NCBI GenBank assembly: GCA_001586965.3
Contig: LUCW03001764.1
Location: 1-32,500 of the forward strand
Origin: Sphaeroforma sirkka
Taxonomy: Eukaryota > Opisthokonta > Ichthyosporea > Ichthyophonida
DNA length: 32,500 bases
Direction of reading: 5' to 3'
How positions within the stretch are numbered: the first letter of the stretch is position 1; each line of letters opens with the position of its first letter. Below, piece by piece: positions 9,751 through 21,106 of the stretch. The translations under genes were made by a program, and so were the position numbers. The notes beneath the pieces were generated by a model. It searched no databases. It worked only from the letters and a program-made list of their open reading frames with translations, and was not told the origin of the DNA.

Positions 9751-9990
9751 TTACGATACGAACAGACGCGACACTGGATCGTAAACGGGTTGACAATAAA
9801 ACATATATGCTGCTTGCCTGACTTCTAGTCTGGCCATCTTCAATTTCTTCTCATCAGATACAAATTGGGCTTTCAAAATATCGTCTACTGTACACAACCC
9901 TCTTTTCAGATACTTCAGCAAAGTCGTCACCCCCACTCCTGTTCGATGGATGTCTATAGTCGGTCTTAAACAGCATCGCACACAAACAAT
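9751..9990 (-). pseudogene. Unrecognised coding-like relic C
   Basis: A 76-codon open frame with protein-like composition: VGVTTLLKYLKRGLCTVDDI, then LKAQFVSDEKKLKMARLEV, then RQAAYMFYCQPVYDP. Same strand as relics A and B and immediately upstream of them in minus-strand order. No family recognised. Between 9690 and 9750, and from 9990 to about 10150, nothing convincing is seen. The 97-codon hydrophobic frame at 9854-10147 overlaps this one out of phase and is taken as a shadow. Confidence 0.3.
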
Positions 9991-10152
9991 ATATGATCAA
10001 AACCATATATGGTGATATAGTACAAATTTGTTTCTGCATTCGATGCTGAGTCGAGATCAGGACAATGTACTTCAATGTAATGACGAGAGGCGCGTATACG
10101 CGTGCAAATACATATGTTATTAAATGAATTACAGTAAAAACTACCATAGCAT

Positions 10153-10425
10153 GTGTATTGGGTTTAGAGGTTTTCAGATTTTATGTTTGCGAGTTCCGGC
10201 TTCAAAATGTCTATATTTCTGTTGTCCGACCTTATTGCCACATGGTATAAGTGCATGACTTCCAAAATGTTCGGGACGCTGTATGCGTATGTAAATATAA
10301 AATAGGCGAAAAGAATAAAGCAATTCCAATGGTAATACTAAGATATCTTTACTTCCTACTTATATATATATATATATATATTACAAATGTACATCTAAAT
10401 TATTTACTAAATATTTTGTGCTAAA
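10153..10425 (-). other. MDN1 3' flank / presumed 3' UTR
   Basis: No open frame of interest. In minus-strand order, the MDN1 stop at 10428-10426 is followed after about 45 bases by a (TA)10 tract (10361-10381). No canonical AATAAA is visible on the minus strand close to the stop (the AATAAA at about 10313-10318 is on the plus strand), so the cleavage site is unknown. Confidence 0.4.
10361..10381. repeat. (TA)n microsatellite in the MDN1 3' flank
   Basis: Uninterrupted alternating TA over about 21 bases, 45 bases past the MDN1 stop codon on the minus strand. Confidence 0.9.
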
Positions 10426-10652
10426 TTAGGAATCATCACGCAGTAATTCGAACCACTGTCGCAACGCATCCGCCAGAATATCAGGAAGTGAGTTGATATT
10501 TCGTAACACAACATAGTATGGAAACGGGAATGTTTCCAAATAAGGAGTCAACGTAAGCGCGCCATTGGGGTAGGTGACGGTTTTGTAGTCCAGAATTGAG
10601 AATTTGGCCTTGGGATTGTCCAGCACGACAAACACCAGAAGTATACCGGCAT
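10426..10652 (-). CDS. MDN1: MDN1 exon 18 (last), C-terminus of the VWA domain
   Basis: Reads AGILLVFVVLDNPKAKFSIL, then LTPYLETFPFPYYVVLRNIN and SLPDILADALRQWFELLRDD, ending at TAA (10428-10426). This is the strongly conserved midasin C-terminus (FVVLDNP...SILD...YMEEFPFPYY...LRQWFEL). Acceptor TATAG at 10653 completes the split Asp codon from exon 17. The Met at 10803 lies in the intron and is not a start. Confidence 0.96.
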
Positions 10653-10814
10653 CTATATAACGAGAGGTGATGACAGAGAAAAATATGGTCAGTTTATAGC
10701 AGGACTCACAAAGGAACAAAGGCCCAGTTTCACCGACGCAACTACTTAAGCACGCAAACAGTGTCGAGGGATAGGAGAGGCGCACATGCGTGCATGTGTA
10801 CATCTTGAAATATA

Positions 10815-10856
<42 letters not shown>

Positions 10857-13800
10857 AGTGAATGCAAGAGTAGGTAATATATCTGTTTACTCGTGTACTA
10901 GAATCTCACACATTTCAAACCCACAGATATTCGAAACTGAACTTGCTTGCGTGGGGACAGGCCGATACCGACAAGGCGAGACATAAAGGTTTGGATTTGT
11001 ATATCATATACCAGTTTGCGCATTTCCACAGGTAAAATTATACGATACGCCGTTTCCTTCTAAATTCATCAAGACGAGACAAACATAAAAAAATTACTTC
11101 TAGCGTACGTACATGTACAGGCAACACCCACAAGCAGAATTGGACACAGCCACGATCGCGGTGGATCAAAGATTGTACCCTGAACGATACACAGCGATGT
11201 TTCATGGCCAATATACACAGAAAGGAGTCAACAAACAATCAAGACACATACCAGAATAGGCACGGATCCATTTGCGCACACTCTCAACATCCGGGCAGAC
11301 ACCATCTGAGATCACAAGCTGGAGCTGACTGACAGGCAAGTCCGTGGACACCACCGACGAAATAAGATGCGAATAACTGTTTTCCAAGAGCTGTTCAAAG
11401 TTGGTATTCTTCTGGTTGAAACTCAACTGCTGCAAGATCGAGCCGCCGGTACCGTCCCCGAACTGCTCGTGGAACGGATGCAGCAGCTTCACCTGGTCGC
11501 CAAAACTCATCACCGACAACTGGCCCACCTCCAGCGTAGTCAGGGCCTTGCTTATCATAGTCACAGCCTCGTAGGCCAGCGATGCCGAGTGCGAGTCACT
11601 CATCGACTCAGAGTCGTCTATCGTCAGAAGCACCTGGTACTCTCGCTTGGCTGGCCGTGTCCGCCTCAGCCAGATCTTGTCCTTTTTAAAGTGCGATGCA
11701 ATGTACGGTATGACGCGCTTTAGATTGAGCCGTTTACCGGTGCGGTAGTCGCCTTGCAGGCGCGTGGCGAGCGTCGGCTCCAGTATAACACGCAGTTGCT
11801 CACACAAATCCTGCGACAATCCCGAGGTAATGGCTTCGTACTCTTGCCACAGTCGCTCTCCCACTGCGTCGGCATTGGGGTCGTGCGCCCTGTCCTGCCA
11901 GGCTTCCAGAATCTTCTCCACGGCCTCCCGTTTCTCCACAATCTCATCCTCTGTGGGTAACGCCAGGTCGCCAGCGTCTTGACTAGCATCAGTGCTATTT
12001 TTCTGGGTGTATATCGAGCTATCGGGTCCATTATTCGCATCCTTATCGTCGCCTTTGTGTTCTTCCGTAGCGTCTTCTGCATCCACACTGTCAATCTCCT
12101 CCCCTTCCACATCTGCTTGCGAGTCCTTCGCCTCAGCCTTGTCGGCATTGCGTGCGCTCTTTGTCTGCGACTTGCCACTCTCCTCACTATCCTCCGGCTT
12201 CTTCTCGCCTTCCGTCTCATCCACATCCATCTCCATCTCTGTCTCCTCATCAACCTTTTCTCCCTCTGGTTCGTCAGGCATGCCTTGATTCTGCTGCAGC
12301 TGTTCCTCCGTAGCCGCCCCGAGCACCTGGTCGTCTGCCTGGCCCTCATCCTCGTCCTTCATAAACTGTCTCTTACCTTCTCCTCCCATTTCTTCATCGT
12401 TGTCACCGTCGTTCGCGCCGTCCTCCGCATTCGGGTCCTCCTCCTCTACATCCATGACGTTGAGCTTCTCCTTCCATTTCTGCAGTGTACTACCCAGACT
12501 TCGGAACGGATTGACCTCCGGCATTGACTGAGGCTTGCTACCCGAGTCATTCTCACCATCATTGCCTCGTTCCAGCGACGCTTGCTTGTCATCCGTGCCA
12601 CTCTTACTCTGTCCTGAGGTCGCATCGGTAGCTGAGCTCGGCCCGTCTTCGGTCTCCATTTCCTCAGTCTCGCCCGAGTTCCGCTGCCCGCCCTCCGCAT
12701 TGACACCTACCGACGTCGTGTCCATCTTGCTGCTCTCAGGCTTGTGCTTCTCCTCCTCCTCCTCATCTGCATCCTCCCCCTCGTCCCTGTGGTCTTCCTT
12801 GATGCCCTGTTCCGCACCTATTTCCACATCGTTGTCATCTTCCATTGGCTTGGGTGGCTGCCCCTCATCTCCTTCCTCCTCGTCCTCCTCATCGTCTCCC
12901 TGGTCGCTCTCACCCGCTGCCTGCAACGAGTCCTCGCCCTGTTTCCCGTCCTCTTCCGATTCATCATTGCCCTTCTGCTCCGTATCCGTCTCCACATCCC
13001 CTTCTGGATCAGCATCGTCGCCCTCCTCCGGGTCATTCAGCTCCTGGGCCCCCTCATACTCCTCCGCCGTAGCCTTCTCATCCTCCATAGGCGCCGTTTC
13101 CTCCCCATCGCCATCGGGCCCATCGTCTCCATCGTGCTCGTCTTTGTCATCACCCGCGTTATCGTCTAGTTGCATGTCCTCGGGTAGGTCGCCATCGGGA
13201 TTCTCGTCGTTCGCTGCTTGGTCGTCGTTGGGCTGTTCCTGCGGTTGGTGGTGGTGGTCTTCTTCTACCTCCTGTACTTCGTTGACCAGGTCTTCGTTGT
13301 TCTGGTCCTCCTCTTGGCTGGGCAGAGGTTCTGGCTGTGGTTTCTCAGCATTCTCCTATGGCGGATGAGCATACAATAGATGTACAATGGGTTATACACT
13401 GACGTATGCTGCCAACACATTAAGTGTGTATGTGGGACCATAGTAAGCTTACGTTTAGCGCGCGGCAATGCAAAACTACCAATACCACACACGAGTAGCA
13501 GCAATGCACAAGGTACAGAAGTACACACTTCAGACCTACCTGCTCTTCCTTCTTCTTGTCGTCTTTTGGCTTCTCATCGTCGCCGTCCTGTTTAGCTACA
13601 ATTTCACTCTCCTCGTTATCATTGGTCATGGACTTACCATCCTCCTTCTTCTCTTTCTCGCTAATCTCGTTGTCCTCTTCGTCATCTCCCCACATCCGTT
13701 CGTCAACAACATCAGCGTCGTCCTGTTAAGATATCCATGCAATCAGTATATCAACACCTTTCTTACACCAGATAGAGAAACTAGCATCACTTTCTAAGCA

Positions 13801-14296
13801 GGACAATTCAACTGCCAAACGTACAATTCCGTCTTTTCAACAGTTCACAACAGAAAGTGAGCACATGCGTGTGTAGTTCTAAAAGATCCCATAGGCATCA
13901 GTCAGTAGCCGATTCAACCCGGCATGAACAACAATACACGGAGTCAAAAGGTACCTACCATGTTGGTGTCACCCATTTCATCGTCCATTTCCTGCTCTTC
14001 CTTCTCTTCGCCGTCGTTCTTATCATCCTCCATATCCTCCAGTTCGTTCTTGTCCATGTCGTAGAGGTCACCGTCGAATTCTTGTTCCATTTCAATGGCG
14101 TTGTCCTGCGGCAAATTCGGCAACAAGGAAGAGGTGGATTGTTCAAAACGACAGAACAAACAATCTAGCAGATAACGTGATATTGATAGTAAATCTGTTC
14201 CAATTGGTGGCACACAGGAATTCACCAGACATATACTAAACACGAGACACATTACATAACACAACCCCGGAGAAAATCAGCATCACAACTCTTCCG

Positions 14297-14332
<36 letters not shown>

Positions 14333-14391
14333 AACATATATATATAGAACAAGACACAACAAGGGGTACAATACAGTACATTACACATACA

Positions 14392-14425
<34 letters not shown>

Positions 14426-17400
14426 GAACAAGACACAGCAAGGGGTACAACACAGCACATCACATTACACATACATACATACATCATATATATATATATA
14501 TACATACACATATATATAGAACAAGACACAGCAAGGGGTACAACACAGTACATTACACATACATACATACATCATATATATATATATAAATAAATATATA
14601 CATACATATATATATAGAACAAGACACAGCAAGGGGTACAACACAGTACATTACACATACATACATACACATACATACATACATACATACATGCATACAT
14701 CATATACACATATATAAATATATACATACATACATATATATATATTTATATAGAACAAGACACAGCAAAGGGTACAACACAGTACATAACATAACCCAGG
14801 AGAAACCCAGCACCACACCTCTTCCGGTACATTGCCGCCCTCATCATTCTGCTCCTCATCTTTAGTGCCTGTGAGTTGGTCTTCGTTCTCGATCTGTTCA
14901 GAGACATCGTTCTCGCCTTGACCCTCGCCCATGCCCGCCATCTCCCCTCCGGTCTGTTCGTCGGCCGTTGCGTCCTGCAGATCCGGGGGTGTGCAAAAGC
15001 CCTTGGCCAGGAGATCGCTGAAGAGGTTCAGCAGGATGTAATACATCTTACTCACCGACTTGTGCAGACACAAAAACTCGTCCATGGCCTGGCTCAGTAT
15101 GACACCGTACCGCTCCAGTACGGGCAGAGCGCGCACCAGCATACCTGCACACGCCGTTAGTAAGTCCGCGTTGTATTCGGCGTCCACGTCGTCGCCCAAG
15201 GCGGCGATCTGGGCGCTAAGCGATGCAAACGCGGCGTTCATTGCGGGCAGCTTCGCCGCCTTGAGGACAGATGTCATGTATGTGTGCGAGCGCGTAAGAT
15301 AGTTCGGCGTGAACTTGGACGGGTCAAATCCGTCCTCCCAGTCTGCAACGGACTCGTGTGTATCCTGCTCATGCTCCTCCTTCAACGTCACGATGCGCTG
15401 TACCCGAATGAGTACGTTGGCAATAAGCGCATCAAAGTCTCGCTCAAACGCATTAGCTCTCTCTCGGACTGTCTCGGGCACGGCTCCCATGTCCGCTACT
15501 GGAGGAGTTAACTCGGCGCTGAAGTGTGGTCGAAGAGATGTTCGGTACCGCGATTCGGCTGTGTGGGTCACAGCACATACATCCCGCAACGAATTCAACA
15601 GACTGCGCTGCTCGGGCCATTTCGGACTATCTACTACTCCAGCCAAGAAACCGGATAATCCCTCAGACACCTTACCTACCCGTGCGTACACATCATCCAA
15701 CCCTGCAGTCACGATACCTACCTCTACCACCATGGGCGGCGGTGCCGTGTCAATGCGCTTGGACTCGAACACGCCGATATGCTCGTGTTTGAGTGCATGT
15801 AGGGCAGTGCGCACCCGGTGTAGCTCTGCGAGCGCCGAGGAGAGCCTGTTCCTGATTGTCGACTCTGTCCTGGTCGATTCCTCATGCAAACTTACGGCCG
15901 CAGTGGTCTCTCTTACTACGCGTGCCATGGTGTTGACGGTGTCCATGGTCTCATTCCAACACTCCAGTACGAGTGCGTGGGTGGCCACAACTGGGCCGGA
16001 ACCGTTGGTTGTCACTAAGCGGTTTCCAAGGTGGACGGTGTGCTTGAGGAAACGTTTGAAGTTGGAGAGCTCGTCCGAAACATCGCCGAGGAAGCGCCGT
16101 TGCGCCACCACCAAGCGAAGGAAGTGCTCGGAATACCCGCGCGCTCTATCGGCGTCTTGTGGCGTCAGATCTGGTTCGTATATTCGCGGAAATGAAATTG
16201 AATGTAGTTTAGAGCGTAATTAGTGCTAGCAAGATAGAACTGTTATGGACTGACAGAAGAGAAGGCTGCAAGAATACAATATCCGGGTCGGGACGCATGG
16301 CTCACACAATGGTGAGTAGTCTCGAAAAATTGAGTACAGACACAGGAGGTACAGTGGAGTGCAAGGCGTACTATGTCACATTTGTCACCAGGGAAACTCA
16401 GTACTCGACACAACGGGAGCAAGCGCGACAAATAAATGCAACACTACACTACACAAACCATATAGGGAACTCGAAGAGCAAATGTAGAACCATTATGTAA
16501 TGACCTACCCTGAGCGCGACCTCCGAAGTATAGCTTTCTGATGATCACCATGCGGGACACACATTTGTAGAAGTAGTCATTGATCTTCGCTGCAAGATCG
16601 GCCACATCGCTGGTTTGAGGACTGTTTTGCGGTGGAGTAGGGCATCAGATCAGAAACAGATATGAATGTACGACGAGGATTTGAGTGGAAACAGGCACGG
16701 ATTCAGATATAAGGCATTGGAAGAGGGCTATGAGCCATCACGCTCACATTCTGAAGAGGCCTGCGTGTGTGACAAGTACAACCAGAGAGGTCTCTGGGTA
16801 AGGGGTGGTGGAGTGCATTCGACGTACCACAACTGGTCATCCTCGAGATGCGCCTCAGTGAATAAATGAGACAGCAAGGCGCTCTCATCCTCTGCCGCAA
16901 CGCTTCTGTACGACAGCCCAGCGGCGGACAGTTGACGGAACAACTCAGCCAGATCCTTGCGTTTCATCACTTTGTGTAACGCCCGCGAGTCCTTGTCTGC
17001 GGGCTTCTCTTCGTCGGCGTCCGCATCCGCTTGTTTCTGAAGGTAATGTAATGTACCGCATGTTTGGTTAGTAAGAAAGCTACATACACATGGCGAGTCG
17101 CCGAGAGATCTTGTATTCGATCTCACTTCAAGGCAAAGTATACGACAAATATGATATTTCCGGCTCGGGTCTCGTATGAAGAATCATACTTTCTTGCGGG
17201 CCAAGGTGGCCTCGGTATCCTTGATATCCTGCACATCCCACAGGCGGTATTGCTCTACGCGTTGGATGATATGAACTGCGAACTCCTCAATGCCCAAGAT
17301 GGTCGACGGGTTGAGTGCTGGCATAATCTGCTTATCGCACACTTTGGTCAAACGCCCAGTCAGTGCCGCCAACCGACTGTGGAAGCGCGTGGGGTCGGAC

Positions 17401-19906
17401 ACGTGGAACCACTCTGCGTTCGAGACAAGAATGAGAGAATGCCAATGTCAGTGTCAGGATTCACAAAGAGTACTTCAAGTATCTACCAGACACACTCGTA
17501 ACCATGACATACACAATGGATAATGACAGGTAATTCTTTATCACAGAGATAAGTGCAGAGTTGCACGGTGACATTAATGAGTGTTGGCGAAACAAAGGAA
17601 TAGTGTGACAATTAAAATTCTGTTTCTGCAGACTAGCTTTTGGATAGCCGTGGCAGATATGCGACAGACCGACAGACACTCGCTAATAGTTACGACAGGC
17701 GCACAGGTGACCCAAAAATACCCACATTGATAAATAGATTGCCGTGCCAATTTGACCGATGACACTAGTAAGGTAAGAACTATTACAGATATAACCTAGT
17801 AATTTTAGTAAACATGTATCGCTTATTTCTACGCTAAACCCCACCTTCGTATCTACTTAGCACCGGAGAGCTCAGAGCACCGATGGCCTGAACACTGGTC
17901 GACGGTTTCCAATTGTCCCTATGGCACACGCGTGCTATGATACTTCCCATAGCAGCAGCTGCGAAAAAAACATACGATGTCAAGCAAAGAGGAGAGCAGA
18001 GAAGGAATGAGCTACGCAGAAAGTCACAGAGGATACCACACTGGGGCTATGGGTTGGTGCAAATGACACTGTTCATACAAGTATATAGAAGGACACTTGT
18101 GACCCGGACAATACGCAGACACGCAAAAAAAAATACATACATGGCTGTGCAGGCGGGTACTCTATAGTGGCGGCCTCGATTTCCGTCAGATATGTCCGCA
18201 GTGGCATCTCGAGGACAGTGGACCATTTGGTGGTGAACTTATGCAGCGCGCGATGTGTTTTGTCACCTGCAAATTGGGTCATGGAAAGATAAAGTGTGAG
18301 ACAACTCCGACTACCGGTGACACTTCGATAGAACACACCATGCCGCACCGCACATTTAAACAGCATCCAACCAAACCAACGCACAATCTAATAGCAGCCA
18401 ATCAAATCAACGCACGCAGCAGTACTCACCCGCTTGCTTCATGGCCCAGTAGTTGATGTCATTCCATTTGGCTAGCTTGACATGCTCTCTCAGCTGCCTC
18501 TCCAACGGTTTCTTGGCGCCGTGCAATTTAGCTTGGATACCAGGTAGGTACTGACGGTAGTAGGCGTAGAAGCTGCCCAACATGTCGTGTAGCTTCACCT
18601 TAGCCTGGGCGAGTAAGAGTGGGTGAAAGAGGCATTTAGATAGAGACTTTACACCAACAGTGACACGGACGGTCTCAACACGGACTGTGAGGACTGAGAG
18701 ATTCCCCTTACTTTCCAAAAGCCCAACAAACAACGTTCATCGAACGCAATGTCATGTAGGATGAACTAACTAGTCCCCATTTATGTACTCCTATTTGAAA
18801 CATACCGAGATGGAGTAGCCAGCGATGCCACTCTTCAGCTCGGCTTTCAATTGCATGTGGAACTGTGCAATCAGGCGCAGTCGGCATGCGAAGTTGCCCA
18901 TGGTGGATGTCTGTGCGATTGGGTGTTTAAGCATTTCAAGCGTCAACACGGAATGAACAAAGCAATAGATTGGAGCAACGTATCACATAACGATAAAGAC
19001 CTTGCACTCGACACGTGCTAAGTTGTATAGAGATTTCGGTTTGGGTCTGCTGTGATCAAATGGTCCTTGGTCAATACTTACCTGCACCATTTCCTCAACG
19101 ACAGTGAATATCTCTTTGCGATGGCTCTCTATGGCGTCGTCTCTGCCCATTTCACTCTCCAGAGTCGGGTCGGCGTTAATGACTGAGTATAAGTGGAACC
19201 ACAGTCTGCGGGACTGGGCCTCGTGTTCTTGATGCTGTCAGCCATGGTGTGTGGTTATAAGCAAGCGGAGAGGTGAGACGAGTACAAGCTAAACGTTTGA
19301 TTAGTAAATAGGTTAGCTATACATGCATGGTAGTTATCTATCGGTTTAATGACTATTGGGAGAAGGTAAGGCGTATACGATGAACTATAGGTGCAAACTG
19401 GTATTTGAGATATGATCGAAGGATTTCAGTCTACTCGCACCGCAACTACCACCAACTAACAATACGAACACCGGTGATCCCTATATCCGTTTGACTCGCA
19501 CAACACAGGCGGTCCATCTCAGTATAGGGACATACCGTTGAGTCCAGGGCTAACGACCACTGATCCAGTTCCTTCTTCCTCATATCTAGAATGAAACGTG
19601 TGACCGCTTCTGTGTGTACCTTCAGCGACACGTGCGAGGCGGCAAACGCCTCCCATTCCATGCCCTGTGATAAAAATAACATCCAATGGGCGTCAAAGGT
19701 TTAGTGAACGCTACAAAGTGATAGAAAATACAACCGCTGACTTGAGTGGTTTAGTTGGTATCCATACACCAGAAGTAGTGTGTCTGTTGCACGTCTGTCG
19801 ATACACATAGACCCGACAAAGCACTGCAAGTACGTATCACAGGGAAATACACTCAGAAGCGAAAACTCGCATCTAACCTGCACGAAGATAATGCTCAACC
19901 CAAACC

Positions 19907-19947
<41 letters not shown>

Positions 19948-19994
19948 GTATGTCTGTATGTATTATGTATGTATGTATGTATGTATGTATGTAC

Positions 19995-20030
<36 letters not shown>

Positions 20031-21069
20031 ACCCACTTGTGTGTCACCTACCTGTCTGAGTAGCAGCTCAGCGGCAGACAACAGCTTCATCAGCGGACTG
20101 GCCTGTATCGAGAACGACAGGATGCGGTCAATCACAGCCACAATGCCCATGAGCACGGGGTGTTCTGGCCACGTGACCAGGTGTGTGGTGGCATCGACGC
20201 GCATTGGCACAGCTATGTCGCCTAAGCGCCGAGCCTCAGCCAAGGACGTGTCTGTGTAGTGATTGATGCGCAACGGTGATGGCTGCAGAATGGGCTGAGC
20301 CCCGGGGGTGAGGAGGGCAGACAGCACCTCGATATCTGTTGGGATAGGCGAGGATAGGATGTTAGACATGTGTATGAGAAAACGTGATACGAATATGCAG
20401 GGACGGAGCAATTGACACGCTCTGCGATGAAGGCACACTTGTATCATGCAAGACAACTATTGGCCAACATTGAAGTCAAGTGACACCTATCACACCTACT
20501 CACACTCATTACAGTATACGGGTAAGATGACTACACACCGGCGGCAGGAGCGGCCTCACTCCACTCCTTGGATTGCACGCTCAGTGTATTGTTGTGTTGG
20601 GTCTGTAGCATATGCTTGCGGGTCATCTTGGCCCGCAGGCTGATCGCCAGGAGTGTGTCCATCTGCGCGCGGTCGTCGCTGTCAAACGAGAGCTCTAGGC
20701 CGAGCCCCTCGAGCAGCGGCAGAGTGGCTTCGTAGTTATATCTGAAGGCTGCGAGATGCTCTTGCTCAATCGTGTGCTTGTTTACGCGCGACATACTCGC
20801 GTGGTTGCCGAGGGTACCGAAAATAGCGGCGTGCATATCGGTGATGTGCAGCGTGGCTTCTGGGCTCAGCGGGTTGGTGAGAGTGGCGCTATCTTCTGAT
20901 GGTTTGGCCTTGGACGCTGTTGCGGACGCTGGCGAGTGCGATAGTGTTATAAGGTACGTGTAAATTAGACGACATAGGGCGCAGGTTTTTAGTAGCCAAT
21001 AACTTTCCAATAACAGGTACGTAAGCCCGAGAGTGAATAAGTTGTCTTCTAAGAAAGTCAGCTCAAAAC

Positions 21070-21106
<37 letters not shown>

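Noticed and set aside
9854-10147. 97-codon hydrophobic minus-strand frame with a membrane-like N-terminus
   Set aside because: It overlaps relic C in another frame, is AT-driven, and has no upstream or downstream partner. Not enough support for a membrane protein.
11720-12349. 209-codon Arg/Met-rich minus-strand frame
   Set aside because: Out-of-frame shadow of the acidic MDN1 exon 17; composition follows from shifted GAT/GAG codons.
12535-13368. 277-codon Ser/Pro-rich open frame on the plus strand, and other long plus-strand frames over 11367-13170
   Set aside because: They are antisense shadows of the GAN/GAY acidic codons of the midasin tail, with no conserved motif.
14236-14568. 110-codon Cys/Tyr/Met-rich minus-strand frame
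   Set aside because: It is the translation of intron 14 microsatellites and duplicated units, not a gene.
14296-14760. CRISPR-like array because of repeated units with spacers
   Set aside because: The unit derives from the intron's own 5' end, spacers are simple CATA/TA arrays of uneven length, and the context is a eukaryotic intron.
16243-16500. Short frames on both strands in MDN1 intron 13
   Set aside because: The stretch is bounded by a fitting donor and acceptor, and no midasin-like residues occur in it.
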